Shown: piece after piece, positions 26,466-36,098 of the stretch
How positions within the stretch are numbered: the stretch's first letter is position 1
Layout of the letters: each line of letters starts with the position of its first letter
DNA from: an uncultured Caldilineaceae bacterium
GTDB lineage: Bacteria; Chloroflexota; Anaerolineae; Caldilineales; Caldilineaceae
Assembly (NCBI GenBank): GCA_951812725.1
Contig: OX638330.1
Coordinates: 310,001-374,000, forward strand
Reading direction: 5' to 3'
DNA length: 64,000 bases
Made by a program: the position numbers and the translations under genes
Notes under the pieces: generated by a model
Told to the model about the DNA's origin: nothing
Database searches by the model: none
Seen by the model: the letters and a program-made list of their open reading frames with translations, nothing else

Positions 26466-27908
26466 TCACCACAACGACCCCAGCGGCTCACACGCATTAT
26501 ACAAATCACACTCCATCCGAATCGCAAACAACTCCGCCTCAAGCATCGAGATCTCCACCCGCACCGGCCGCCCCACCAACTCGGCAACGTCTTCCCTCTC
26601 CCGCCAGCGCGGCCGAGCATACAGATGATCCCCGCTGATCGTCAACGCCTCCTCCCACGTATAACCAGGAATCGGCTGCGCGGTCACCCCATCCAGCATC
26701 TGAACCCGCACCCCAGTGTGCGCCATCGTCCGCACATTCAGCCGCATTTCACCATCGCGCGGAATAATAACCTTAGTCCGTAGTACTCCCTCGCGCCCCC
26801 AAGTCTTCAGCGAACAAAAGCCGTCCAGACGCAGTTCATAAATCATCGGGCTGCGGTAGCCGCTGCCATACGGCCAGTCGATCTCCTTGTCGACGCGGGC
26901 CGCATGACCGCCATAGTCGCCGACCACGAAAAAGAGCAGCCTATCGTCGTGCGTGCGCAGCATCTCCTTACCGTAAGCCGACCCGCCCCCAACCTGGCCA
27001 TAGTCGCGCACCCCAATAAACGGCTTACGCTCCGTGCGGTACCAGTACAATCCGTTGTAGCTATAAGCCAACTGCGTATCCATGCGCCCGAAATACTTGA
27101 TCTGCGGCCAGTCGCTGCTGAGGCTCACCTCCTCAAAGCGGTCACTGGTCATGATGTTGAGCAGCCCAATATAGAAGTCCTCATAGGGACGCGGCGGCAT
27201 GTCGTACAGTTCCGTCCCCACCCGGTCCAGCGCATCCGGCTGCATGATCGTAACCGGCCGCGTAAACTGCGTGAAGTCCGTTGTCGTCGACATCGCCACG
27301 CGACGGTCGCCGTAGACCGGGCGCACAAAGAGCTGGTAGAGCTCGGCCTCCCGGTTCCACAGAATATCGCCCGCAATGTCTGAACCCGGATCCAACCATG
27401 GGCCTGACCTGTCGACCGCAAACTGCACACCGTCATCCGAGAATCCGCCCCAGGTGAGATGTCGCGGCACATCGAGCACCGCCGACGCATAGCCGCGCTC
27501 CGCCAGCGGCGTGCCTGCCAGCGAATGCACAGCATGCGCCCAGACCGGCGCGCCGTCCTGGTCGACGACGACATCGGCGAAGCTCTGCCAGGCTAGGCCA
27601 GAAGTGGGATTGTAAACCGGATTGGGCCAGTCAAAAGGGTCGTCGGACAGCAGGCGAAACTGGAACTCGCCCGCGCTGATCCCCGGCGTGCGATCGCGGC
27701 TCTCACGTCCCGGAAACGCAATCAGATAGAGCGCGTACTTGCCCAGGCGCTCGTCGTAAAATGCGGTCGGGTAGCCGCCGTACCCGTCCCAACCATCCGG
27801 GTAGAACTCTGTGAAGATCTCCTTCACGAAAGTCGGCTTGCCCCAGACGCGTTCCAGGCAGTCACGGCGTTCGAGCATCCAGTCGTCGAAAAACCAGATG
27901 CCTCTCAT
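26466..27908 (-). CDS. GH32/43-like beta-propeller family protein, paralogue 3
   Basis: A 480-residue, divergent member of the family. It begins almost directly with GIWFFDDWMLERRDCLERVW, then blade motifs YGGYPTAFYDERLGKYALYL and YASAVLDVPRHLTWGGFSDD. The tail begins LRLDGFCSLKTWG and ends with VRVEISMLEAELFAIRM, the altered version of the LYSF signature, plus 14 extra residues. Its ATG overlaps the stop of paralogue 4 by 4 bp (ATGA), so translation is coupled. It is the last gene before the mcrBC insertion. No signal peptide. Function unknown. Confidence 0.65.
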   Translation of the reverse strand: MRGIWFFDDWMLERRDCLERVWGKPTFVKEIFTEFYPDGWDGYGGYPTAFYDERLGKYALYLIAFPGRESRDRTPGISAGEFQFRLLSDDPFDWPNPVYNPTSGLAWQSFADVVVDQDGAPVWAHAVHSLAGTPLAERGYASAVLDVPRHLTWGGFSDDGVQFAVDRSGPWLDPGSDIAGDILWNREAELYQLFVRPVYGDRRVAMSTTTDFTQFTRPVTIMQPDALDRVGTELYDMPPRPYEDFYIGLLNIMTSDRFEEVSLSSDWPQIKYFGRMDTQLAYSYNGLYWYRTERKPFIGVRDYGQVGGGSAYGKEMLRTHDDRLLFFVVGDYGGHAARVDKEIDWPYGSGYRSPMIYELRLDGFCSLKTWGREGVLRTKVIIPRDGEMRLNVRTMAHTGVRVQMLDGVTAQPIPGYTWEEALTISGDHLYARPRWREREDVAELVGRPVRVEISMLEAELFAIRMECDLYNACEPLGSLW

Positions 27909-29431
27909 TGCGTCCCTGCTTCCCTGCTGCGAAAACTGTACAGCCTGGCATCCTGCAAATGGAAACGCAGGCGCAGGGGTTGCCCGACCGGCAGGCGCGC
28001 ATTCCCGCTCCAGCGCACGGCCTCGCGTACGCCGTCAGTATCGATCGTCTGACAGTCCTCGCGAGTGAAACCGGGCAGCGGTTCGCCCTCGGCCGACAGC
28101 ACCTCCACCGCCAAGCTGCCTGCTCCTGCATCCACATTGACCTCCAACTGCTCGCCCGACAGCTGCAGCGGAACCGTCTCCACCACGCCGTCGAAATGCC
28201 CGGCGTCCAGCGAGACAAATCCGTCCAACCGCCATTTCGCAAGCCCGATGGAGATCGTCTTAGGCGGCATCGGACCACCGTGCATCGTACTGACCGCCGT
28301 ATAGTAATGCCACAACTCGTCGCCGACTACGATAGGCCGGTCAGCCGAGCACAAAATACAGCCGGCGTCAAAACTGCCCGGTTCTCCGCGTGGGATTATC
28401 GGCGAACGGTCTTCGAAACGATGCCAGTTGTATCCATCCCGGCTGTGCACGAGTTGGGCCGCAATCGGACCGTCCCACGGTGCCTGGTCGATCTCGGCGC
28501 CCGACTCCGATATCACTGCCGGCGCCTGCAAGCCTGAACTGCCATCGGCGGCAACCGACGCAGGCATCCCGGACTCGCCCCGGGCATCCTTGATCACGTC
28601 AAATACCGGTAGAAACCCGAGAAACTGCTCGCCGTATACAAAGCCCGACATGCCGTAGAACTCCGTGCGTTGGCCGGGGTCCTGGCACCATGCATCGTCC
28701 AGCTCGTCGGGAACCAGACACACGTCATGGCTGTCCCACGTCGTAAAATCCCGGCTCGCCGCCACCGCGACCAGGCGGCGCACATGCCCGCGCACCTCAC
28801 CCCAGCGGCGATGAAACCCATGATACTCACCCGTCTTCGGATGGCGGGCGACGGTGACCGCCTCTAGAATTTCGTCGTCGTCCAGGAGAATCGGGTTGCC
28901 ATCGTACCCGCGCCAGTCCAGCCCGTCAGCAGAAAAACCAACCCAATAGCCGTCGTTCCCCTGTTCCCAGTTCCAACAGGCTATCTTATAGCGCTGGTCG
29001 GGCCGCGCATCGGCGTCGACAACGACCGTAGGGCTGTGCTTGTCGAAAAGAATGATGTTGTTGGAAACTGTGCCGTCAAATTCATGCTGCCCGAGATTGG
29101 GTTTGACCCAGTGGATACCGTCCTCGGACGTAGCGTACAGAATAATATCGCCCGTTCGTGAACGCAGACCCGGCGCGCGGTGCTGGTGTCCTCGTCCCAG
29201 GCGCGTGTTATACCACATGCGAAAGAGACCAGCGCTGCAATCGTAGTAAACGCTTCCATAAATGTAAACGCGCCGCCCCTCCCACAGGCGGTCGGGCCGT
29301 AGGACCGGCTGCTCCAGCTTGCGCGCCGGGTGCAGCGTGCGCACGACCCCGCGCGTAGCGCTGATTATCGTGTCATCGATGAAGAGTTGAGGCTCTGAAC
29401 CAATTGCAAGTGCATCTTCAGTTGTGTGCAC
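27905..29431 (-). CDS. GH32/43-like beta-propeller family protein, paralogue 4
   Basis: A 508-residue protein closely related to paralogue 1: QLFIDDTIISATRGVVRTLH, RGHQHRAPGLRSRTGDIILY, SEDGIHWVKPNLGQHEFDG, RPDQRYKIACWNWEQG, PIIPRGEPGSFDAGC and HYYTAVSTMHGGPMPPKTIS. The tail runs LDGFVSLDAGHFDGVVET and closes LRFHLQDARLYSFRS. Compared with paralogue 1 it carries an insertion of about 20 residues (GMPASVAADGSSGLQAPAV) before the SPWDGPI-like segment. It follows the OppF gene by 66 bp and overlaps paralogue 3, so it belongs to the Opp transporter run. The 1/4 pair lies on opposite sides of mcrBC. Confidence 0.7.
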   Translation of the reverse strand: MHTTEDALAIGSEPQLFIDDTIISATRGVVRTLHPARKLEQPVLRPDRLWEGRRVYIYGSVYYDCSAGLFRMWYNTRLGRGHQHRAPGLRSRTGDIILYATSEDGIHWVKPNLGQHEFDGTVSNNIILFDKHSPTVVVDADARPDQRYKIACWNWEQGNDGYWVGFSADGLDWRGYDGNPILLDDDEILEAVTVARHPKTGEYHGFHRRWGEVRGHVRRLVAVAASRDFTTWDSHDVCLVPDELDDAWCQDPGQRTEFYGMSGFVYGEQFLGFLPVFDVIKDARGESGMPASVAADGSSGLQAPAVISESGAEIDQAPWDGPIAAQLVHSRDGYNWHRFEDRSPIIPRGEPGSFDAGCILCSADRPIVVGDELWHYYTAVSTMHGGPMPPKTISIGLAKWRLDGFVSLDAGHFDGVVETVPLQLSGEQLEVNVDAGAGSLAVEVLSAEGEPLPGFTREDCQTIDTDGVREAVRWSGNARLPVGQPLRLRFHLQDARLYSFRSREAGTQ

Positions 29432-29497
29432 CGAGATTGTCCCTCCAGAATGGATTTGGGTTGGTCCGATCTCGTTTGGCGGGGACCCATGCTGCCA

Positions 29498-30475
29498 CTA
29501 CGCCAGGTGACATGCCACCCAGTGCCCCGGCTGGATTTCGCGCAGCGCCGGCGATTCGTGTTGGCAGCGCTCTTCGGCAATGGGGCAGCGGGGATGAAAG
29601 CGGCAGCCGGAGGGCGGGTTGACCGCGCTCGAAACCTCGCCTTCCAGAATGATGCGCTGGTGTTTGCGCGCCAGCCTCGGGTCCGTCCACGGCACCGCGC
29701 TCAGCAGCGCCTGCGTATACGGATGAAGCGGCTCATCGTAGATCTCCAAACCCGGGGCCTGCTCCACGATCAGGCCCAGATACATCACCGCGATGCGGTC
29801 GCTGATATGACGCACCACGCGCAGGTCATGGGCGATGAACAGATAGGTCAACTCCATCTCGTCCTGCAGGTCCTGCAGCAGGTTGAGTATCTGCGCCTGA
29901 ATCGAAACGTCGAGCGAGGAGACAGGCTCATCGAGGACAACGAAATCAGGGTCAACCGCGAGCGCGCGAGCGATGCCGATGCGCTGGCGCTGGCCGCCGC
30001 TGAATTCGTGGGGATAGCGGTTGATGAAGTAGGGGTTCAGCCCCACCCGCTCCATCAACTCCTGGACCCGTTCTCTGGCCTCATCGCGCGTCTTGCTGAT
30101 CTCGTGAATCATCAGCGGTTCGGCAATGGCCTTGCCGATCGTCATGCGCGGGTCGAGTGAGGCGTAGGGGTCCTGAAAAATGATCTGCATGCCGTTTCTG
30201 AAGCTGCGAAGCTCCTTGTCGCTCAACTGGCAGAGATCTGTGCCCCCAAACTGAACCGAGCCCGACGTGGCGCGCATCAGTTGCAGAATTGTGCGCCCGG
30301 TCGTCGTCTTCCCGCAGCCGCTCTCGCCGACCAGCCCCAGCGTCTTGCCGCGCCAGATGTCGAAGCTCACCCCGTCAACCGCGCGCACGACGTCCGGCGG
30401 CCGCAGCAGGTTCCGCCGCGGCATACGAAAATGCTTTACCAGATCCTGCACGCTCAACAGGGGTTGATCATCCAT
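29498..30475 (-). CDS. Opp/Dpp-type ABC importer ATPase (second ATPase), system 1
   Basis: A 325-residue DppF/OppF-class ATPase energising import of oligopeptides or oligosaccharides. Walker A is GESGCGKTT (50-58), the ABC signature is [15 protein letters not shown], Walker B is [12 protein letters not shown], and the H-loop is [14 protein letters not shown]. The C-terminal oligopeptide-transport extension ends with [14 protein letters not shown], a Cys-containing motif usual for this subfamily. The frame is open to 30559, but ATG 30475 is chosen because the family begins here ([11 protein letters not shown]). It is the last transport gene of a five-gene set: binding protein, two permeases, two ATPases. 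Confidence 0.92.
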   Translation of the reverse strand: MDDQPLLSVQDLVKHFRMPRRNLLRPPDVVRAVDGVSFDIWRGKTLGLVGESGCGKTTTGRTILQLMRATSGSVQFGGTDLCQLSDKELRSFRNGMQIIFQDPYASLDPRMTIGKAIAEPLMIHEISKTRDEARERVQELMERVGLNPYFINRYPHEFSGGQRQRIGIARALAVDPDFVVLDEPVSSLDVSIQAQILNLLQDLQDEMELTYLFIAHDLRVVRHISDRIAVMYLGLIVEQAPGLEIYDEPLHPYTQALLSAVPWTDPRLARKHQRIILEGEVSSAVNPPSGCRFHPRCPIAEERCQHESPALREIQPGHWVACHLA

Positions 30476-30565
30476 CCTGTGCTCTCTCACCGATTCATTT
30501 CGTTGTGGCCAGCTTCTAGCCGTTGAAACAGAGGTCTGAACACGAATCGCAGTTCGCAACCCGCG

Positions 30566-31603
30566 CTACGACGTACGCAGCGGCATCACCTTCCAGCACG
30601 CAGCCCGCGACGCACCATACTGCTCCAACACCGGCTCTTCCTCCCGACAGCGATCATCCGCCAGCGGGCAGCGGGGCCAGAACTTGCACCCGGGCGGCAG
30701 GCTGACCAGGTCGGGCGGCAACCCGCTGATCGAGTACAGGCGATCGCCAGGTTCACTTTCCAGTGAGGGGACCGAACCGAGCAGCCCCTGTGTATACGGA
30801 TGGCGGGGATTCAGCAGTACGTCATCGACAGGTCCGTTCTCGACCATGCGGCCGGCGTACATCACCGCAACGCGGTCGCAACTGCCCGCCACGATTCCCA
30901 TGTCGTGGGTGATGAAGAGCGCCGTCATGCCGGACTCCTGCGCCAACGCTTTGATCAGGTCCAGGATCTGCGCCTGCACAGTCACGTCGAGCGCGGTGGT
31001 CGGTTCGTCTGCCAGCAGCAGACGCGGCTGGCACGAAAACGCGATTGCAATCATCACCCGCTGCCGCATGCCGCCGCTGAACTGGTGGATGTAATTGTCG
31101 AAGCGCTCCCTGGGCGAGGGGATTCCGACGTGTTCGAGGAGTTCCAACGCGCGCTCCCGCGCCTCCTGTCGGCTCAGGCGGAGATGGATCTCCATAGCCT
31201 CGCTGATCTGGCGGCCTATCGTCATCGTCGGCGTCAGGGCGGTCATCGGCTCCTGGAAGATCATCGCGATCCTGCCGCCCCGGATCTGCTTCATTTCCTC
31301 AGCGCTGCACTGCAGCAGGTTCTTCCCCTCAAAATTGATCTCGCCGGCAACCGCCTGGCCATTTCCCGGCAGCAGGCGCATAATCGACAGCGCGGTCATC
31401 GTCTTGCCGCAGCCGCTTTCGCCGACCAGGCCCAAAACCTCGCCTTCGTAGAGGTCCAGCGACAGGCCGTCGACAGCTCTGACCGTCCCCTGTTTTGTCT
31501 CAAACTGGGTGTGAAGCTCCCGGATCTGGAGCAGGGGTATCTGATCCGGTTCGGCGCCGTTTGTCAGCGGGATCTCTGGCTGAGAACTACCGTCCGTACC
31601 CAT
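30566..31603 (-). CDS. Opp/Dpp-type ABC importer ATPase (first ATPase), system 1
   Basis: A 345-residue DppD/OppD-class ATPase. [20 protein letters not shown] opens the ABC domain; Walker [11 protein letters not shown]-loop [17 protein letters not shown], signature [15 protein letters not shown] and Walker [13 protein letters not shown] are intact. The C-terminal motif [14 protein letters not shown] is standard. A longer frame begins at 31639 inside the upstream permease; ATG 31603, 4 bp after that permease stop, is preferred. Works with the OppF-type gene 90 bp downstream as a heterodimer. Confidence 0.91.
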   Translation of the reverse strand: MGTDGSSQPEIPLTNGAEPDQIPLLQIRELHTQFETKQGTVRAVDGLSLDLYEGEVLGLVGESGCGKTMTALSIMRLLPGNGQAVAGEINFEGKNLLQCSAEEMKQIRGGRIAMIFQEPMTALTPTMTIGRQISEAMEIHLRLSRQEARERALELLEHVGIPSPRERFDNYIHQFSGGMRQRVMIAIAFSCQPRLLLADEPTTALDVTVQAQILDLIKALAQESGMTALFITHDMGIVAGSCDRVAVMYAGRMVENGPVDDVLLNPRHPYTQGLLGSVPSLESEPGDRLYSISGLPPDLVSLPPGCKFWPRCPLADDRCREEEPVLEQYGASRAACWKVMPLRTS

Positions 31604-31607
31604 TGCT

Positions 31608-32576
31608 TCAACGCCGCCTTTGCTCAGGGTTGAGCGCATCGTTCAGACCATCACCCAGGAAGTTAAAACCAAGCACTACGATAGCCAGTACAACCCCCGG
31701 CATCACCACCAGGTGTGGATTGAAGCGCCACTGGCCCAGATTGTCACTGATCATCTCTCCCCAGCTTGCGCCCGGCGGCTGGATGCCGACGCCCAGAAAG
31801 CTGAGCGACGCCTCCGACAGCATTGCGCCGCCAAAACCAACCGTGATTGAAACGATCAGCGGCCCCAGGCTGTTTGGGACCAGGTGGCTGAGGATAATGG
31901 TCCAGTTCGACGCGCCCAGCGCCCGTTCAGCCTCGATAAACTCCTTTTCACGCAGAGAGAGGATCTGCCCCCGCACCAGCCGCGCCTTGCCATACCACTG
32001 CACCAGCGTCAGCGAGCCGAAGATCACCAGGTAGTCCAGATAGACGCGATTGCCCTGCGATAGCGTCCACCCGTACTGCTCCTGCAATTGGAGTTGCAAT
32101 TCAAGCACTTTTTCGCGAAAGACGACGCTGATGAAGGCAGCCAGCAAAATGTCGGGGAAAGCCATTGTGATATCGGCCAGGCGCATGACTAACGCGTCGA
32201 CCCAGCCGCCCAGAAATGCGCCGGCCGCGCCCAGCACTACGCCCAGGACCGTCGTGCCGATCGTAACGATCAGGCCGACCAGAAAGGCTGTGCGCGCGCC
32301 GTGCAGGATGCGGGTGAGCATGTCGCGACCCAGGCCGTCTGTCCCCAGCCAGTGATCGGCGCTTGGGCCCTCGTTGATTCTGAAAAGATTCTGTTGGGTG
32401 TAGTCATACGGAGACAGCCAGGGGCCGAAGATGGAGACGAAAACAAGCAGGAAGGCGACGAAGACCCCAAAAATGGCCAAGCGGTTGCGCATCAGCTGCT
32501 CCAACGCATCCTGCCACAGGCTGCGTTGCTCCGGCATGGCAAACAGTTCGTGCTGCGCGCTGGCTTCTTCGGTCAC
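31608..32576 (-). CDS. Opp/Dpp-type ABC importer permease C, system 1
   Basis: A 322-residue DppC/OppC-class permease with an N-terminal cytoplasmic segment, six expected membrane helices, and the OppC hallmark SADHWLGTDGLGRDMLTRIL. The EAA-type coupling loop is EFIEAERALGASNWTIILSH. The C-terminus LGFNFLGDGLNDALNPEQR is typical. The frame stays open to 32729, but that extension is polar and non-homologous; the GTG at 32576 has a GAGGA 8 bp upstream and opens the usual N-terminus. There is a 149 bp gap to the OppB-type gene. Confidence 0.9.
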   Translation of the reverse strand: MTEEASAQHELFAMPEQRSLWQDALEQLMRNRLAIFGVFVAFLLVFVSIFGPWLSPYDYTQQNLFRINEGPSADHWLGTDGLGRDMLTRILHGARTAFLVGLIVTIGTTVLGVVLGAAGAFLGGWVDALVMRLADITMAFPDILLAAFISVVFREKVLELQLQLQEQYGWTLSQGNRVYLDYLVIFGSLTLVQWYGKARLVRGQILSLREKEFIEAERALGASNWTIILSHLVPNSLGPLIVSITVGFGGAMLSEASLSFLGVGIQPPGASWGEMISDNLGQWRFNPHLVVMPGVVLAIVVLGFNFLGDGLNDALNPEQRRR

Positions 32577-32725
32577 TCGAATATCCTCAAGGATTGTTTG
32601 AAATCTGGCATTCCCACAATTTTTGCTGCCGCGCGTCGCCGCGACCCGGCCGATGCCTCGAACAGAGACGCATACGTTGCTCTGGGGGACAGTCTGAATT
32701 CCGCACTCTGAATTCTGCACTTTGA

Positions 32726-33721
32726 TCAATCATAGGTGACGCGCGGATCCAGCCCGCCGTATAACAGATCGGTCAGCAGGTTGACTGTCACGATGATCAG
32801 GGCTTGAAACAGGACGACCCCCATAAATACAGGATGATCGCCCGACATAAGCGTCTGAATCGCCAGTTTGCCAATGCCCGGAATGTTGAAAATCTGCTCG
32901 ACAAAGAGACTTCCCGTCAGCAGCCCGCTTGTAACAAGCCCCATCGAAGTCAGCACCGGTATCATAGCTGTTCGCAGCATATGGCGGGCCACCACCAGCC
33001 GCTCCGGCAAGCCCTTGGCACGGGCCGTGCGCACGAAATCCTTGCCGAGCACCTCCACAATCCCCGCTCGCGTCTGGCGCACAATCACCAGCATCGGGCC
33101 GGTTGCAAGTACGATGGCCGGCAGGATCGCTTGACGCGAAAACATGCCATCCCATCCCCCGACCGTCTTGAAAACGGGGATCTTGAGTACGAATATGATC
33201 AGCAGGACCGGTCCGATCACATAGGCCGGGATCGAGCTGGCGACGATCGAACTCGTGACGATCGCGTAGTCGATGGTTGTATTCTGCTTGACCGCAGCCA
33301 GAACACCGAGCAAAATGGCGAAAACGGTGAGAAAAACCAACGCCCATAAGGACAATTGCGCGCTGATCACTAAACGGCCCAGAACCATCTCCCGTACACT
33401 CGTACTCGTGCCGGAGTAACCAGCGCCGCGACCCTCGCTGACCGCCCTGTCACTGGCAGTGCCGCCGAACGCCGCCAAGGATTGCCCCCAATTGCCCCCA
33501 AACATGGTCCCCATATAGTCAAGAAACTGGATCATGAAAGGCCGGTCCAGGCCGAGCGCTTTCTTGACCTCCGCATACCGCGTTTCGTCCTCCCACTCCT
33601 CCCCCAGCACCGCGCGCACCGGATCGATGGGACCATAATAGCCCAGTGTGAAGGTGATTAGCATCACAATGATGACGGTTGGCGCCAGCACCGCGATCCT
33701 GCGAAACGCGTATAAAAGCAT
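32726..33721 (-). CDS. Opp/Dpp-type ABC importer permease B, system 1
   Basis: A 331-residue DppB/OppB-class permease. It starts MLLYAFRRIAVLAPTVIIVM, followed by LGLDRPFMIQFLDYMGTM, the usual OppB segment. Between helices 1 and 2 is a Gly/Ser-rich insert (AAFGGTASDRAVSEGRGAGY). The coupling loop is GKDFVRTARAKGLPERLVVA, and the C-terminus has LLYGGLDPRVTYD. The open frame reaches 33721+30; ATG 33721 is chosen because the conserved amphipathic start lies there. It follows the binding-protein gene by about 120 bp. Confidence 0.9.
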   Translation of the reverse strand: MLLYAFRRIAVLAPTVIIVMLITFTLGYYGPIDPVRAVLGEEWEDETRYAEVKKALGLDRPFMIQFLDYMGTMFGGNWGQSLAAFGGTASDRAVSEGRGAGYSGTSTSVREMVLGRLVISAQLSLWALVFLTVFAILLGVLAAVKQNTTIDYAIVTSSIVASSIPAYVIGPVLLIIFVLKIPVFKTVGGWDGMFSRQAILPAIVLATGPMLVIVRQTRAGIVEVLGKDFVRTARAKGLPERLVVARHMLRTAMIPVLTSMGLVTSGLLTGSLFVEQIFNIPGIGKLAIQTLMSGDHPVFMGVVLFQALIIVTVNLLTDLLYGGLDPRVTYD

Positions 33722-33844
33722 ATCGATCGCCAGTATGAAAACGAAAAACAAGGAAAAGGGAACGAGGAGAGAGATGCTAGTGACAATCTCTCTCCTCTGT
33801 ACTTCCTCTTACTACAAATTCAATTCAAACCACCGCCCGCATCT

Positions 33845-35611
33845 CTACCGCGCAGCGATGAAGAGATGCTCAGGGTTGCGCACGCCGTGGTCCAGGCTGC
33901 CGAACAGGGAGTTCCAATCGCTGACCCATGGTTTGACAAGCATGTAAGCCGGCTCGGTGAAGTGGCCGATGCTGTACACTTCCTCGAAGAACAGACGTCC
34001 TGCCTCCTGGTACATCGGTATCGCCTCGGCGAGATCCATCGTCGAATCGGCAGTCATGCACAACGATTCTGCCTCCGGAGGACCCCATGAATCTGCGCGT
34101 GAGCGGTTATACGTCCCGATCGGCGACGCGTTCTCACACACTGCCGAAAGACCGGGATAGCGGGCCGCATACGAGCGGCGCACGATCTGATACAACTCCG
34201 GATTGGCTTGGAAAACGTCTCTCGAGCGCTCGATCACGACCTCTATCCCCAGGTTCTGCTTCCAGTACTGCTGCATCGCCTGTGCGATCCGAGTCAGATG
34301 GCCAACCTGGCCGCCAAAGCCGGCCTCACCCACGTGCATCCGAATCTGCGGGATGTTCTCGGCCGAGCCGTAGCTGGATTCAGCGATCAACTGGCGGGCC
34401 AGCTCCGGATCATAGCTGGGTGTGTGACACTCGCCATCGACAAAGCCCGGCCAACCCATCGGAATCAACTGACAGGCCGGCTGCCACATGCCCCGTAGCA
34501 GCGTATCCGCAATGACCTTGAAGTCAACCGCATGGGCCAGCGCCTGCCGCACTTTGGTATCATCCATCGGCGCAAGATCGCGGGCGATGTAGAAGCTGCG
34601 GCTAACCTCGTACTGGAACGGGAACATCTCCTCGCTCGTGGCGCGTCCCGGCTCCAGCAACTCGGCGGCTTCCAGCGGGCCATACTTCTCGGAGACGTCG
34701 TACTCATCGTTCTCATACGCGATCAGCGCCGTCTGCGGGTCCGAATAGTACTTGAGCACGACCTTCGACAGGATGGGGGAATCGCCGCGCCAGTTTGGAT
34801 TGGGGACAAGCTCGAAGGTTCCCGGCTCAGAAGGCCCGACCCATTCTGGCTCGGTCGCGATCATGAACGGACCGGTCGCGCCGTGGCCAATGAACCAGGG
34901 CGTCTCACCCTCGGCCGGCGGACTATAGTGGGATGTCTCCGCCATCAGGAAGCGGTGCGGCAGCGAGAGGATCGCGGCAAAATCACGGAACGGCTGCGTC
35001 AACTCGATCTGCACGTTAAGATCGTCTATGACCGTGATGCCCTCCAGCTCTGTGGCTGGATTCTCCTCCGCGCGCATGGCATCGTAGCCCTTGATGAAGC
35101 GGGCATAGGTCGTGCCGCGCGAGCCGGTGTTGGGCGAAGCATGAAGCTCAATCGACATCTTCACGTCCTCCGCCGTAAACGGTTCACCGTCCGCCGCCAC
35201 GATCCCTTCTTTTACCGTGATCGTCCAAACGGTCTCATCCTCGCTGGCGCTGAATCCCTCCGCCAGCCGGCCTTCCAGTGTTCCGTCCTCGTTCATCCAG
35301 AAGAGCGTCTCAAAGGCCATGTTGAGCATGCCCGATACCGCGTATCCGCCTGATGTCTCGAAAGGATAGGGATAACGCTGGCCGTAGTAGGTGCCCCAGC
35401 GCAGAACCTGTTCTTCCGCCATGGGCGTATCCGTCGCCAAGGCTGCCCGTTCGCGCCAAACCGGCGACCAGGGCATGTACGAGGTCGATTCGGACATCTG
35501 GGCCTCTGCCGCCGCTGGGGGGCCTGCCGCCGGCGCGCACGCCGCGGTCACCGCCATCACCATGAGCATCAACAGCCCAATCAGTACTTGAGATTTTCGG
35601 AATGCCTTCAT
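33845..35611 (-). CDS. Opp/Dpp-type (SBP family 5) solute-binding lipoprotein, system 1
   Basis: A 588-residue extracytoplasmic binding protein. The signal peptide is Sec-type with lipobox VTAAC (Cys25), so it is membrane-anchored outside the cell. Family 5 motifs include LAEGFSASEDETVWTITVKE, FTAEDVKMSIELH, PFRDFAAIL and KVRQALAHAVDFK. The ligand could be a peptide or an oligosaccharide; family 5 proteins are known for both. AGGAGA lies 10 bp before ATG 35611, which settles the start (the open frame continues to 35677). The downstream operon includes two beta-propeller genes, favouring a carbohydrate ligand (inference). Confidence 0.91.
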   Translation of the reverse strand: MKAFRKSQVLIGLLMLMVMAVTAACAPAAGPPAAAEAQMSESTSYMPWSPVWRERAALATDTPMAEEQVLRWGTYYGQRYPYPFETSGGYAVSGMLNMAFETLFWMNEDGTLEGRLAEGFSASEDETVWTITVKEGIVAADGEPFTAEDVKMSIELHASPNTGSRGTTYARFIKGYDAMRAEENPATELEGITVIDDLNVQIELTQPFRDFAAILSLPHRFLMAETSHYSPPAEGETPWFIGHGATGPFMIATEPEWVGPSEPGTFELVPNPNWRGDSPILSKVVLKYYSDPQTALIAYENDEYDVSEKYGPLEAAELLEPGRATSEEMFPFQYEVSRSFYIARDLAPMDDTKVRQALAHAVDFKVIADTLLRGMWQPACQLIPMGWPGFVDGECHTPSYDPELARQLIAESSYGSAENIPQIRMHVGEAGFGGQVGHLTRIAQAMQQYWKQNLGIEVVIERSRDVFQANPELYQIVRRSYAARYPGLSAVCENASPIGTYNRSRADSWGPPEAESLCMTADSTMDLAEAIPMYQEAGRLFFEEVYSIGHFTEPAYMLVKPWVSDWNSLFGSLDHGVRNPEHLFIAAR

Positions 35612-35763
35612 TTTGACTGTTCTCCTTGACTGTTTTGACTTCGCGCCCGCAATGGGCACACAATCTGAACTCTGCACAGCAAACGAATGCTCCGTTAACG
35701 CAAATGTCTATTCTGTACGTCACCCCCTCATCGAATCTGATATCTACTGCCGCGGAACAGCTG

Positions 35764-36096
35764 CTACGCCTTGAGACTGAGCGCGATGATCGCCCTCATG
35801 CTAGCGCCGTCCGGCAGCGTACCGGATAAGCGCAGCCAGTTGCCAAAGTGCGCCACCCTGCAATAGGCAACCTCCTCCTTCCCGAGCGTAACGCTGGTCC
35901 CTTCGTCACACCAGCGAATCCCGTCCGGCGAAATCTCCACCTGCAGCGTAACGCCTTCGACGTTGCCGGTCTGTTCCAATATCCGCACGAAGAAGATTGC
36001 TTCGCCCGCCCAGCCGCACTCGTACGGCTCCGTGGCAAAACTGCCCCGCAACGCCTCACTGCGCTCTACAATGGCTGTGTAACTTTCTCGCAGCAT
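35764..36096 (-). CDS. Small protein of unknown function, partner of the upstream gene
   Basis: A 110-residue protein with no recognised domain. It appears rich in beta strands (AIFFVRILEQTGNVEGVTLQ, VAYCRVAHFGNWLRLSG), and the phrase VEISPDGIRWCDEG resembles the DG-x-W turns of the nearby propellers. It starts at ATG 36096 (GTG 36105 possible), within a few bases of the stop of the 286-residue gene upstream, so they are translationally linked. No signal peptide. It is followed 152 bp later by the Opp binding-protein gene. Confidence 0.6.
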   Translation of the reverse strand: MLRESYTAIVERSEALRGSFATEPYECGWAGEAIFFVRILEQTGNVEGVTLQVEISPDGIRWCDEGTSVTLGKEEVAYCRVAHFGNWLRLSGTLPDGASMRAIIALSLKA

Positions 36097-36098
36097 CG

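Noticed and set aside
32577..32729. N-terminal extension of Opp permease C, system 1
   Set aside because: The added 51 residues do not resemble OppC, and GTG 32576 has a good ribosome binding site; treated as intergenic sequence.
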